Part shown: one piece after another, positions 45,124-57,630 of the stretch
Layout: each line of letters starts with the position of its first letter
Numbering within the stretch: the stretch's first letter is position 1
Assembly: GCA_026545225.1 (NCBI GenBank)
Contig: CM048848.1
Coordinates: 24,344,806-24,408,805, forward strand
Direction of reading: 5' to 3'
Length of the DNA: 64,000 nucleotides
Origin: Cornus controversa
Lineage: Eukaryota > Streptophyta > Magnoliopsida > Cornales > Cornaceae
Translations under genes and position numbers: made by a program
The notes under the pieces: generated by a model
The model's input: the letters and a program-made list of their open reading frames with translations, nothing else
What the model was told of the DNA's origin: nothing
Database searches by the model: none

Positions 45124-47973
45124 TTTGTAACATGAATATCACCATCCTCTCCCATTCTTTTTCTTCTTTAGATATCCAAACACAACATTTTTTTTCCCCT
45201 CTTATAACTAAAGGCCATCCTTACCATCAGGCCACTGAGCCACATAAAATGTACTGTACTCCTCAGAGAGCAGGTGATTCTCAATCAGTATCTCCTATGA
45301 ATTCCCAATTGAATGATTAGCAAACTAACAAAGCCTGTGTATAATTTTTCTAGCCTTTTAACTCTGTTTTCTTATTATATACTAACATAGTAACTACTCA
45401 TTTAGTTAAGCTTTCAACATGGTGATGGTACTGGCCCTGGTTGGTGCTATATATGTATATGTCCACCTGTATAGTGTGTGTGTATATATACATATAAAGC
45501 TATGTTTAAAGAGACGGCAATAGTCTTTTAATAAATCTCAGTTAAATAAGGTAGGATCTTTCGTCTGTTTGGGTTCTCTGAAAATCACTCTGATTTTTTT
45601 TGCAAGAAAATGGCAAGCAAAATATGGGTTCACTGTGATTTACTTTTCTTTGATATATATACTACTTTAAATCAAAATTTTCGATTGAAATTGGTTCTCT
45701 CTAAAACACTCTTATCTCTCTCTGTCTGAATCCCCTTTACTTGAGGCGGGGTAGTAATTATAAATTGATATTTTTTGTTGATGATATAAGACTTTTAATA
45801 AGAATAAAATGGTAATTTAAGAGCTGATTAATTCTGAAAAGAGATATTAGATAAACCTCAGGAAAGTCACCTCTCTCTTAATTTACCTGAATATTCCTCT
45901 ATTTTTACATCCTAAATCTATTTCTGATTGGATTTTTGGGTTTCTATTTTTTGAATTCAAAGCGAGTTTTCAAAGAGTAAAAATTACAAATATATTTTCA
46001 TAAAAACATTCTATGTATACATGTAAAATTTATTCAAAATAGACTTTGAATAAAAAGTAATTATATGTGTGTATATTTCTATTATTTTTCAATTGGTTGA
46101 ATGGAGGAGAGACAGATGATAGACATATTAAAAGAATGTATGATCTTATGATTTTACGAGTTTTGTTTATTTTTTTTTAGACAGGTGTTTAAGTTTTATT
46201 GGATCAGTATCAATTCTGACACGAGTATTGTCCAAATTGCTAATCAGAAATTATTGTCCTTTTTAGATATATCTATCTTTGTTAAACAATTATTTCTCTA
46301 CATTGTCTTTGTCCTCTTCTTTTCCTTTGATATCTCCTCTCTCCTCCGCTGATGTCTCTCTCTCCCTCTCTCTTAGTGTATATATATATTTTATATATAT
46401 ACAAATAGACTTTAAAAAATGAGAATCTTATTACTCATGGAAAAGGCGTACCTTTCAAGACCCACTAGTTACTAAATGAATCAATAGAAAGAAGAAACAG
46501 AGGAGGAATTGACACCTTCCGAAAAAAACAAAGAGAAATGACAATGGCTCTGGCAATGGAAGTTTTGGCTGAAAACGAGTTAATATATCACTGGGAACAC
46601 GGAAGTTGATTTAAAAATTATTTTATACAATGTTTATTAAATAAGCATTTTGAATAAAAAAGTTTAGAACATTTGCCTTTTCTTTTTTTTTTGGAAAATT
46701 AGATTTTGATAACTAATTCTAAATAAAATTACTCTAAAGTGAGCATAAAGTCCAAAAAAGATAAATAGTCAGCAAAATTAAAACTTAATTGATAAGTGAC
46801 CATTAGATCACTTATTATATAAATATCATTCATCTAATAAATTATTTACAATTAAATAAATTTACCCTTAAAATTAATCACAATTAAACATTTTACTTCA
46901 AGAGTTTCATAATAAGAGGCCGCTCTTTCAAGTTGTCAAATAAATACTTAAAAATAACTTTTAACTAATAATTATTTATTTTTATTTTCAAATATTGTAT
47001 TATTTATATTCTTATTTATTGTAAAATTGGATTCAAATAAATTGTAAAAGTGAATTTTTTTTATTTATTATTTATTTGTAAGTGATGCTAGAAGTTGTCA
47101 TTTGGTAATGACAACTAGAATACTGGAGTAACAATTAGAATAAGAAACAATAATTTAGAGCGGCAACAATTAAAATCCTTTTCTCATACAGTTGGATCTT
47201 GTAGTGATTTTGTTTCTTTTTCATGGTGATCTTGTTTTGCAGAGATCTTTCTCTACAATTTATACCATTAAGAATTTTTTTGTCATATTAAAAATTCTGC
47301 AAAAAAAAAAAATGTTAATAGAATAAAATCTCCAATATAAATTACCATAGATCTTTTAAAGATTTATCCAATCCAATCAATTAAAAATAGATGCAGTTAA
47401 CATGATAGATATATTATTAATCAAGAATCAAAACATTAACTGTTAACATATATATCAATACTATCTTTTTAATTAGTAAACTGACAAATTAAAAAGGAAA
47501 AAAAGAGATTGATGAACGAGAAAGAGAGAGAGGATAATGAATTCAAGGAGTTTATTTTTATATTGAATGGTAATATCATCATTTAAAAATTATTTTTAAA
47601 ATGTTTAATAAATATGAAATATTTTTTTTACCAAATTAATCTCAAATGGTCACTCATTGGCAATTAAGTTTCAAGTTTGGTAACTATTTATCTTTTTCGG
47701 ACTTTATAGTCACTTTAGAGTAATTTTGTTTAGGGTTGGTCACCAAAATCTAATATATATATTTTTTTTCTAGTCATTAGAAATCATTTTTTTTTTTTCT
47801 GGTCACCAAAATAGGAACTGTTTAAATATCAACATGGGGCACAATTGTCATCCTTGGACGACCTTTTGCCAAGAATGGGTAGAAAAATCCACTGGATTAA
47901 CGTGTTTTCACATCCACACAAGTGGAGAAGTACTCCTGCCTTAATTTAATTACATAGCATTGTTAATCACATC

Positions 47974-47975
<2 letters not shown>
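45124..47975. other. AT-rich intergenic region
   Basis: I see no credible gene. Poly-T/A tracts, short TA repeats (46380-46400) and a segment at 47645-47760 resembling 12520-12640 are present. The right end is upstream of the P450 gene and may hold its promoter; no single TATA box can be assigned. Confidence 0.55.

Positions 47976-48016
<41 letters not shown>
47976..48016. repeat. (AT)n microsatellite upstream of the P450 gene
   Basis: About 20 AT units ending 100 bases before the P450 start codon. Confidence 0.95.
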
Positions 48017-48020
<4 letters not shown>

Positions 48021-48116
48021 GGCCTGCATAGGGCGTACACTAATAAATCCTCGCTAGTTTGACAAGTAGTGCGCGCGCACAGACACAGAAAAGGAGTGTC
48101 TAGTTTTCTGCATCTG

Positions 48117-50347
48117 ATGGAGCAGCCAGTGACTTCATTCCTTTGGCACCCTTTTGTCTTCTCTTTTCTTGCCATATTTTTCATAGCATTCCTCATCAAG
48201 AAATGGCTCTTCAATGCTTCTACAATCAACGAACACCTACCACCTTCACCACCAAAGCTCCCAATTGTAGGAAACTTCCACCAACTGGGCTTACTCCCTC
48301 ACCGCTCACTCCGATCTTTGGCTCAACGACATGGGCCTCTCATGCTTCTTCACCTCGGCAGCACGCCGACACTCATTGCCTCGTCCGCTGACGCTGCTCG
48401 AGAGGTCATGAAAACACATGATCTTGTCTTTTCAAACAGGCCGAAATCTAAGGTCGCTCAACGGCTTCTCTACGATTATAAGGACGTGGCCGTGGCCCCT
48501 TATGGTGAATTCTGGAGGCAGATGAAAAGCATTTTTGTGCTCCAGCTTCTAAGTAATAGAAGAGTCCAGTCTTTTCATATTGTCAGAGAAGAAGAAACAG
48601 CCCTCCTGATGAAGAAGATTGAAGAGTCATCTTCTTCGTCCTCGGCATTGAATTTAAGTGAAATATTCACGTTGCTAACGAATGATGTGGTATGTAGGGC
48701 GGCTTTTGGGAGGAAGTACAGTGGAGGGGAAAGTGGGAAGAAGTTTCTGCTGCTATTGAAGGAATTCTTAGGGTTATTGGGTAGTTTTGATGTTGGGGCC
48801 TTCATTCCATGTCTAGCATGGATCAATCATGTCACTGGTTTTTATGCTAATGTTGACAGAGTTGCAAAAGAGATTGATGAATTCCTGGAGCAAGTAGTTG
48901 AAGAGCGTATGAATGTCCAGAAAAGGAAGAGTAATGGCGATGAGAGAGTTGAAGATGAAGGCAGGGAGGATTTCCTTGATATTTTGCTTAGGATCCATAA
49001 TGACAATACTGCTGGTCTTTCCATTGATAGAGATTCCATCAAAGCTCTCATCTTGGTGAGGATCTCTCTCTCTTTCTCTCTCTCTCTAAGTGGCAAATTA
49101 GATTTTTTCATTAGAGAACCAGCAAGGTACAGAACAACACACTCTCCTAAGGAGTGGAGACAATACAAATAAACCATACAAATGAAATATCCGAATCAGA
49201 GAATGGCAAAGGAATAAAAAAAAGAAATCAGCAAAAATATCTCAGAATTAGCTGTAGTATATAAATCTTGGTGCGATGACAAGTGCTCTCGTCCAAAGCG
49301 GTATGTCTTGGACTCGCATCGCAGAAAGGAAAGAGGCTTCAACTGTAGGCCAGCTTTCCAAACTTTGAGCAATCCAGTTAATGTAGTCTTACTAGAGATA
49401 TTTCCCAATTAATAGCCTTACCAGATATATTCAACTAGCCTCGCGAATCTGATCCAATCCAGTGAGATCAATTTTTAATGCAAAGAGCATTGAACAAGTC
49501 TCAACTTTTCAATGAAAACAGAATGGAACTTTATCTATAGTGTATAGTGGACTTTGCACAAATTAGTAATCCATTCTAAAAATTTCTTTAGGCTGTATTA
49601 ACAAAAGACCAATCTAGCACAACCCTTTACAAATCTATGTTGTGTGCGTGTGCACTACGGCTAGTTGAAAGGATATTCACATACATTGAACAAACTTTAC
49701 TAACCATCTAAAATTGCTTCATATTCTGATTCCTGTAGGACACCTTTTCTGCTGGAACTGATACCACCTCCACAGTCCTAGAATGGGCCATGACAGAGCT
49801 ATTGAGACACCAGAGGGTCATGAATAAAGTGCAAAATGAAGTGAGAGAGATTCTTGAAGGCAAACCACACATAACAGCTGATGATCTGGAGGAAATGCAC
49901 TACCTTAAAGCAGTGATCAAAGAAACTCTTCGATTGCATCCTCCTATCCCATTACTCGTTCCACATGAAGCGAGAGAAGATGTCAGAGTAATGGGCTATG
50001 ACGTTGCAGCCGGAACAATGGTTATTATCAATGCTTGGGCAATAGGAAGAGACCCCGTGTCATGGGTTGAACCTGAAGAGTTTCAGCCTGAGAGATTCTT
50101 GAATTCTTCTATAGATTTCAGAGGGCATGACTTTGAATTGATTCCATTTGGAGCTGGCAGGAGGGGCTGCCCAGGGACCTCTTTCGCAATGGCCACCAAT
50201 GAGTTTGTGTTAGCAAATCTCGTGCACAAGTTCGATTGGGCATTGCCTGGTGGAGCCAAGGGAGAATATCTGGACATGACTGAATGCACTGGTGCTACAA
50301 TCGGCAGAAAAATACCTCTCCTTGCTGTTGCAACTCCATGTTCTTGA
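48117..50347 (+). CDS. Cytochrome P450 monooxygenase, CYP71A-like
   Basis: Two exons, 48117-49055 and 49739-50347, joined in phase 0 with GT...AG borders give 515 residues, the normal CYP71 length. The ATG at 48117 is chosen because it starts just before the membrane anchor (about residues 12-27). The Pro-rich hinge LPPSPP is at 41-46. After it come [10 protein letters not shown] (C helix), AGTDTTS at 318-324 (oxygen-binding I helix, at the start of exon 2), ETLR at 375-378 (ExxR), FQPERF at 428-433, and the heme loop [11 protein letters not shown] with Cys 457. All key residues are intact. The enzyme would sit on the endoplasmic reticulum and use electrons from P450 reductase. CYP71 enzymes serve specialised metabolism; the substrate cannot be told. 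It is the only convincing intact host gene in the window. Confidence 0.95.
49056..49738 (+). other. Intron of the P450 gene
   Basis: 683 bases, GTGAGG at the donor and TCCTGTAG at the acceptor, phase 0, at the intron position usual for CYP71 genes just before the I-helix motif. It opens with a (TC)n tract, and the exon-1 frame stays open for about 110 bases into it. Confidence 0.9.
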
Positions 50348-50763
50348 TAGTGTAATCTGGGACATTGTCATGTTTGTTGTTTGTTTCCTGTTTCAAGAGT
50401 AAAACATACTTACAAAGTGTGTGTAAATATAGACCAAGTATTATTAGCTTAAAGCATTATATATTGGATTGTGAATTAGATAATCTGAACTAAAATCCTA
50501 AAGAAACTCTTCTGACTTGTCACATTTGTTTGTGTTTTACTCATCTTGTCTGATATAGATGAAGGAATACATATATACTGAACGGAAAGCTTGAAGGAAA
50601 ATTTCACTTGGATACAAGGATGCTCTCAAGGTGATTTACCCAGTAAATAAATTTTCCAGTTAATGATAAAATATTTAGAACTCAATCAACACAAGTGACA
50701 AAATGAAACATCATCACTATTAGAAAGAGCTTAATGAGTCCAAGTAACTGCAGTAATTTGGAA
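50348..50763. other. 3' flank of the P450 gene
   Basis: Probably holds the 3' UTR. No clear AATAAA signal near the stop; nothing else recognised. Confidence 0.5.
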
Positions 50764-50973
50764 GAGCAATGCTACACGTCTCGAATAAATATCACGAATT
50801 TTAACTCGAATTTATGTGGCAGGTGATATGGTCCATTATTTTAGGAGATAAAATTAAATGGTAAGTTATTATTGGTGGAATTCCCCCCATACACGGAGTC
50901 CCTATGGTATTATCACCTGCCACATAGATTCGAGTTAAAATTCGTGAAATAAAATTGTGACGTTTAGCATTTC
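50764..50973. mobile_element. MITE with ~65-bp inverted repeats
   Basis: The left arm (GAGCAATGCTACACGTC to ATGTGGCAGGTGATA) is repeated inverted at the right (TATCACCTGCCACAT to CGTTTAGCATTTC). The central 70 bases are non-coding. Flanks ATTTGGAA and CATTGGAA could be a degenerate duplication. Confidence 0.82.
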
Positions 50974-51318
50974 ATTGGAATATGGAATTCCCTGGGCTGA
51001 AATGTTTTGTGATATGTGGAAGGCGAAAGAGAACGGGCCTCCTATTCCGACCCACCCGGCCAATATGTGGAACCGCCCACCTTAACCCAAACTCGTGTCT
51101 CCCTCGTTCTTTTAACCCATACCAGAAGCCCATTTAAACCCTGGCAGTCCAGTTTGCCCCAATGAGAACACGAGAGGAATTTATTAGACAATAAAAAGAT
51201 AGAAGCAAGAAATGAGAATGAAAAAGCTACACAGATATCTCAAAACGTATACATATTAGACCTGTAGTAGCAAGAGATCATAGGAAGATTGAAGACTCTC
51301 ATTCCACAAATATGTAAT

Positions 51319-51349
<31 letters not shown>

Positions 51350-51350
51350 G

Positions 51351-51382
<32 letters not shown>

Positions 51383-52672
51383 GTGTGTAATTTACCCTAA
51401 TATATATATATATACTAGGGTATTGCCCGTGCTTATGGCACTACAAAATAAAAAATTATTAGATTGAAAGAGAAGTTAATTTTATATAATCAACGTGTTA
51501 ATAAACAAATATTTACAAAACACCATTTGCATTAAATGAAACTCTTATATGTGTCTTATACACATACGTAAAATTTACAGTACATACGTACACTATCTTA
51601 CAGACCCGGAACATACCCAAAATTTATCGTTTAAAATTTACTAATTAAGTGATGAATTTATCCACTTAAAATAATAATATTTACAATTTACAATATTTCA
51701 AAATTTAAATTAATTTTTTTTCAATTTCATTTTCAAATCTCCTTCAAAATCAATACTCCTACCAAATATTTTTGTCATAATTGCTCTATGAAGCACAACC
51801 ACACTTATATTCCAAAAATAATGAGTGTAATTATTGGCTATTAAATCGAAGTTGGTAATTGTAATATAATAACAGTGATGCAACTTACAATAAAGAAATT
51901 CAACCTTCATTTTTTTTTTTGGAAAGAGTACTTGGTTGATCTTAAAAGAACATATCTTAATTTGATGATTCAGCCATGAACTTTATTTGACACTAAAAAA
52001 TCTTTGTACAACAAACTTATCTTTGTGAATAGTATCTAACTTTTGGTACCTATTTTTTTTATTATTGCATTTCATGCTACATATCGGTCAAACAAAATAT
52101 AATAATAATCCAAATATTAACATTAATTATAATTAATAAGACTGTTGTTTTTGAATTGCAAGTAATGTTGAGATGAGGGTCCATTCGCTTATTATGTCTG
52201 TTATAAATTTAAGCTCGTTCGTTGATACAAAACAAAATAAAAATTTTACATTCATATATTAACACATTTTTAATTTTTTTTTCTCTTTTTGAGGTAAATC
52301 AAGATAAGACTCAATAATATAAAAAAAAAATTGCTTAAAAGTGTATACTCTCTCTCACACAGTGATAATATAATACACTAAATCAAAGCAGTGATATATA
52401 TTACTTTTGCTTTTTGCTAATTGAATAAACAATACTATCTTTTTGCTCCTTTAACCAAACAGTTCCGTTTTGCAACTTTTAACCATTAGAATATGCACTT
52501 CATCCATCAGAATCACAATAATCATCATTATAGCATCAGCATATGCACTTCATCCATCAGAATCACAATAACCACAATTAAAGAAAAGAAAAAAAATTAA
52601 ACCAAACATTATATGTTGATACACGAAAACACTGCCAGTAGCTACATATGATAAACATTGTTATTCCCATAA
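50974..52672. other. AT-rich intergenic region
   Basis: No gene recognised. A (CT)n-(AT)n microsatellite lies at 51324-51382, with another AT run at 51400-51414. CACTTCATCCATCAGAATCA occurs twice, near 52497 and 52547, marking a tandem duplication of about 50 bases. Confidence 0.6.
51324..51382. repeat. (CT)n-(AT)n compound microsatellite
   Basis: About 20 CT units with one interruption, followed by AT units. Confidence 0.95.
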
Positions 52673-53098
52673 TCAAAACCATTGACCAAAGGTGTATAAT
52701 CTTAACATCTGATTAAGAATAAAATCACTCAGTAAGGTGAACCTCAAGTGTTTGAAACAACAGTAAACAGAGGATGAGAAAGAAAACGAAAAAGAGTAGA
52801 AAATCATATAAGAATCAAAGGAATTTGAACTGAAACCTAATCTGAGCCCCTGCCCATACCCAAACCCGGCCCCAACACCACAACCCATCCCAATCCCAAA
52901 AACCATCTTGAGATGGTTCTATGGCCACCCACCATAGCCAACTCTTCCAACTAACCCGAAGCGTACTCCGACTCCACATCCAATTCCGGCACCGCCTTTG
53001 AGACCCACCACCGTTTCCTCTATCTTCTGGCCACTATCTTGGAGGAATCCGGTAATGGAGAACCCCTTTTCTTTGTGCTTTCTCTTATTTCTCTTCAT
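52673..53098 (-). pseudogene. Small glycine-rich protein gene with an in-frame stop
   Basis: On the minus strand the ATG at 53098 (MKRNKRKHKEKGF) leads into a Gly/Val-rich part (GGAGIGCGVGVRFGLVGRVG, then YGGWP). A TAG at 52919-52921 follows, and the same frame then continues NHLKMVFGIGMGCGVGAGFG, YGQG. Similar small glycine-rich plant proteins have Trp where the stop stands (WPWNHLK), so TGG-to-TAG is likely. Arabidopsis TGD5 may belong to this family, but this is from memory and uncertain. The 3' end is not defined; a spliced gene or a sequence error are the alternatives. Confidence 0.5.
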
Positions 53099-53939
53099 TC
53101 CCTTCCAAAAGGAATTAGTGTCCGCCTACTGAATTCCATTTATGTAATTGGTTTTGGGCTTCAGGAGTGGTGAATCTGCTAGAATATTTTGAAAAGAGAA
53201 GTGTATAGTGAATTTTAACTCAGATGGTTAGGTGGGGGTAGCCTTAGCAAATATTTTGAGAACAGATTGTGGTTTTGGAACAAAGAAACTTCTCACCTGA
53301 TCTTTGAGATGAACAGAGATGTCGGACCGGGATCGAGCAACAGCTCTAGTGGCCATTGTAGGTGTGTCGATAGCCACGCCAGACCGGTCGGCTTCGTCTT
53401 CCAGATCTAGACAATAGCTCGTCACCGGACCGGAGTGGAGCCAGTTGGGTTCTTGAGATGTCGAGAGCTTCATCTACCGGATCTAGCCATTCAAGTCAAG
53501 CCAACAACTCGTCGGGTTTAGCCGGATCTAGCAAGTTGGGTTCGACTGGAGTGGAGCAAGTTGGGTTCGGTCAAATCTAGTCGTTCAGCTCGTTGCCAGA
53601 CCAGAGTGGAGCAAATGGTGAAGGTTTCACAGCCATTGATGGTGTGTTAGAAGGAGGTCATGGAGAGAGAGAGAGGGGAAGAGAGTGATGGTGTCTGAAA
53701 TGAGAGAGAGAAACATTTACGGATATAATGATGGAAATGTTATTTTAGGGGTATTAGGTAAATGTTTAAATTTGAATTTAGGTAAGAGTGAATCGTGATC
53801 GTTGATTGAAGATAAGGAGAGTAATTTTAGATCGTAGATAGGCATAAATATTTTGAACCGTCAGATGAATTTTTTAAACATTTTTTACCGTTAGATGATG
53901 AATTTTTTTGGTGGGAGATTCAAACACAAAGCTAAAATG

Positions 53940-53978
<39 letters not shown>

Positions 53979-54458
53979 TGTAGGTTGTATAAACTATTTG
54001 CATATACTCTGTTAGTGGAAATGGTGCTTCACAACTCTGCCTATACTAAGGTTCAGAAATTGTGCTTCACAACTTCTCATCACCCGACCAACCAAACCCA
54101 AACCAAATCCAAAATATTATTTGTTTTCGTACATCCAAAATTACATTCCTATTCCGACAAAACTCTAATTTAGCTTTGGATCCTAAAAGAATAAAGACAA
54201 AAAAGAAAATCCTATTTAATTTCAAGGATGTTACACCAACTCTGCCTCTCCACCCACCATTGCCCATCAATTGGTACTTTCCCAAAAATCAATTATGCCT
54301 TCTTCTTCTTCTTCTTAAAGGTCAACAGCCAAGAATGGTGCGTCCACATATGACCATGTTTAATTTAAGATCTCTGTGGCTTCTTTCATAAGCTTCTCTC
54401 TCTCCATAGTCTAACTCTCTCTCTCTCTAGGACTCCCCTATAGTCCCTCTTTCTTCTT
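53099..54458. other. Intergenic region with imperfect repeats
   Basis: At 53390-53610 there are several copies of CCGGATCTAGC- and GGAGTGGAGCAAGTTGGGTT-like segments. An (AT)n microsatellite lies at 53941-53974. No supported gene. Confidence 0.55.
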
Positions 54459-54461
54459 TAA

Positions 54462-54915
54462 GGGCTTGTTTGGATTGATGGAATTGGAAGGAAAAGAAAA
54501 GAAAGAGAGAGTATTTTTTTGTGTTTGGATTGTCATTAGTAAGAGAAAATAAAGGATTATGAGTGATTTGGAGGGATAACTTATTCCTCTAAATCTCTCA
54601 TATGTTATCCTCTCAAAAGTGGAAAGATTTGAAGAGAAATGATAAGAATAAGTGAATCTAGTGAATCTTTCATAATATTAAAAATAATCCTAGCATTTTA
54701 AAGAACAAAATTTAAAAGACATTTGGGTATATCTTGTAATATAAACACAAAAGGGCATGATAGTAAATTGATTAAAATGGTTTCTTTTCTATTCTCTCTA
54801 TTACCTTTTCCAAACAAGAATGCAATCATTTTCTTTCTTTCTTTTATAATTTATCCAAACATGAATACATGTTATACTCTCTTTTCTTTTCTCTCATGTT
54901 TATCCAAACAAAGCC
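54462..54915. mobile_element. Tourist-like MITE
   Basis: GGGCTTGTTTGGAT at the left and ATCCAAACAAAGCC at the right are inverted ends. TAA flanks both sides (54459-54461, 54916-54918). The 454-bp core is non-coding, AG-rich on the left and CT-rich on the right. Confidence 0.75.
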
Positions 54916-54918
54916 TAA

Positions 54919-55439
54919 GATCTTCTACTCTCTCTCTTTTAAAAACATATGTCTCTCTCTTCTTTATGAGTCTTTCCCTCTCTATTTACTCTCTTTCTTA
55001 CCGTGCATGTGTATATATAAAGAAGGAATCCGGAACAAGAATATGACTGTCTTTCATTCTATTTCTCTCTCTACAAGTTTTCTCTCCCCGAGTAACTTTA
55101 GACGAAGTGCACACAGTGTGTTTGTGCAATTTCTCTCTCTAGAATGTGTTAGAGGGCAATGTTGGAGATGGTTTATTGATTCGCTGGAGAAAAGGTCTGA
55201 ATGGCAATATGTCACCTGAACAACATCAGAACCGTGGTGCTCAATCGCGCCAGCGGTGAACACTCCCGATTGTGGATGACTCTCGTGCCTCATTCCACTG
55301 TAAAATCATGGAAATCGTGTGCCGCAGTGATTCACACTAGTGACACAACAGTAATACCGAGAAAATGGTTGATGGAGAATTCAAAATAATAAAAGCATAA
55401 GAGTAATTTCTTTATAATAATAATATAATATATTAACAT
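54919..55439. other. Spacer without supported gene
   Basis: A (CT)-rich stretch is followed by a more balanced segment (55080-55390) with short open frames on both strands and no recognised motif. Coding is possible but unsupported. Confidence 0.45.
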
Positions 55440-56439
55440 ATATCTTTGGCAAAAGGGTCAAAACCCCTATACTATATTTTGGACCATATCACACTCTCAC
55501 ATTTGCAAAAGTGAACAAATTACCCTCTCTTGCACATATTATTATTTTCTATGACCATTTTACCGTTCCTATTATTATAAAAAATAAAGAACAATTGAGA
55601 GAAGAGAGGATTTCTTCATATAAAGTTATATAAATTTTCAGAAAAAAAAAAGCACAATTACATAATAAAAAAATTAAGATTTTTTTTGTTTTCAAGAAAT
55701 TTTTCCAATGAAAAGAGAGGGGTTTTTTTATATTAAGTTTTTCTTTACCTTAATAAAAAAAAAAACAAGGAGTTTTTTTCTATAAAAGAAATTCCAAAAA
55801 TTATTTCCGAGAAAAAAACTAAATATGCACAATAATAATAATTTCCAGATTTTTTTATTTTTTCAAAAATTGTATAATTTTCATAAATTCTCTCTTTCTA
55901 ATGGAAAAGTTCCAGAAACAATTTCCAAAAAAAAAAATCAAAAAATTTTTAGTAAGTAATTGTGCATATTTAGTTTTTTTCCTCGAAAATTTTTTCTGAA
56001 ATTTTTTTCCCGAAAAAAAATTCCTCATTTTCTTGTTAAAGTAAAAAAAATACTTGACATAAAGAAATCCTTCTTTCTAATGGAAATTTTTTTAGAAAAC
56101 AAAGAAAAAATCCAAAAACTTTTCTTATGTAATTGTGCATTTTTTACTTAATTTCTTTTTTCCAAAAATGTTTTTTTTGAGAAAAAAAGCAACTCTTTTT
56201 TTTATTAAGGTAAAAAAAACTGAATATAAAAAACCTTTCTTTTCTTTATTGTTCTTTATTTTTTTATAATAATGAAAAGGGTAAAATGATCATAGAAAAT
56301 GATAATATGTGCAAGATAGAGTAATTTGTTCTCACTTTTGCAAATGTAAGGGTATGATCGAAATGGTCCAAAATATAGCATAGGGGGGCTTCTTTTACCT
56401 TTTTAAAAGCACAAGGGTTTTTGGCCCTTTTGCCTATAT
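55440..56439. repeat. 1-kb inverted repeat element
   Basis: The arms at about 55440-55590 and 56255-56439 are inverted copies. TATATTTTGGACCAT and ACATTTGCAAAAGTGA in the left arm are found reversed in the right arm. The right arm has about 29 extra bases. The 650-bp centre is A/T-rich with further inverted matches (AATTGTGCAT; TGCACAATTA). Similarity continues outward into AT-rich flanks. It could be a large MITE. Confidence 0.85.
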
Positions 56440-56668
56440 CTTTATCACGATAAAAATATTTTTTAATATAATACATTAATATATTATACTATTATTATTT
56501 TAAATTGCAATTTTTACTACAAGAAAAATGATAAAGATATCTTTATCATGATTGACGTGGCTGATCCACGTTCACAATTTAAAAGGTAATTTATTAATTC
56601 TTTATTTATCGTTTTTGAAAGAACAACGTAAAAAAAAAAAAAAAGTTTTCATCACGGAATTGTTATGG

Positions 56669-56714
<46 letters not shown>

Positions 56715-57216
56715 TAGTTTAAATACACAAGAGCCTCTAATTATTTTTAAATATATACATATATATTGTATATGACTTTATGTACATATATTAGATGGAC
56801 ATGTGGTTCATGTTGTTGCATTTTGTGCTCAAAATATTAGAAGATCAATTTAGATGGTCCTAAGTGTGGCGTGTTGCCCTAGTGGTAAGGGGTCAGGCCT
56901 TAAATGCCCATCAACCCATTCTATAATTGTGACTACGACTCCTTTCCTCCACTAACTAGTGAATCTAACATTCTTGCCTCCTACATCAAGTAGTAAAAAA
57001 TAACTAAGTAGTTAATCTAATTTTATCAAATTCCGTCACCAACACCCCTACTGATTTTTGTTGTATATCACATACACCCTTTCCTACCAAAAGTAGACAT
57101 GGCACTTTTTCATAGTGAAATGGCCATAGTACTCTTTGACTTCTGACCTAACCCTTTTGAACACTAAAATTATTCATTTAATCCTGTCTAATGGACCAAA
57201 ATGCCCCTCTCAATAG
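56440..57216. other. AT-rich spacer with microsatellite and SINE-like segment
   Basis: A (TA)n microsatellite lies at 56672-56714. GATAAAGATATCTTTATCATG near 56530 is a short palindrome. No gene is seen. Confidence 0.6.
56866..56960 (+). repeat. tRNA-derived SINE-like segment
   Basis: TTGCCCTAGTGG at 56873 resembles an A box and GACTACGACTCC at 56931 a degenerate B box (GGTTCGANTCC). The spacing fits a tRNA-derived SINE head. No poly-A tail or duplication could be fixed. Confidence 0.35.
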
Positions 57217-57630
57217 CCCTATATATATATATATACTATAATATATATAACATATATATATAATTATTTATCTCCATGAGTAATAATGTTAACGTAAAAT
57301 AAGAAATAATTAAATTTCTCTTCCTTTTTCTCTATATATATACTATAAAATATATGACCTATATATATAATTATTTATTTTCATAAGTAATAATGTTAAC
57401 ATAAAATAAAAAATTAATTAAATTTCCCTTTCCTTTTTTATATCTATCTATATATGTACACACACTATAATATATACAACCTACATCTAATTATTTATTT
57501 CCATAAATAGTAATGTTAACATAAAATAAAAAGGTAATTAAATTTCTCTTTCTTTTCCCTATCTATCTATATATATACTATAATATATATAACCAATATA
57601 TATAATTATTTATTTCCATAAATAATATTG
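57217..57630 (+). repeat. Tandem repeat, ~120-bp unit
   Basis: About three and a half copies. Each holds a TATATATACTATAA-type start, ATAATTATTTATTTCCATAA, TAATGTTAACATAAAATAA and AATTAAATTTCTCTTTC. Confidence 0.87.

Noticed and set aside
48069-48116. Longer P450 N-terminus from an upstream non-ATG start
   Set aside because: The codon at 48069 is GTG; the ATG at 48117 precedes a normal membrane anchor.
53228-53473. 81-residue minus-strand frame
   Set aside because: No motif; it overlaps imperfect GGATCTAGC-type repeats.
55201-55389. 62-residue frame in a balanced-composition segment
   Set aside because: Short, no motif, overlapping open frames on the other strand; left as unresolved spacer.
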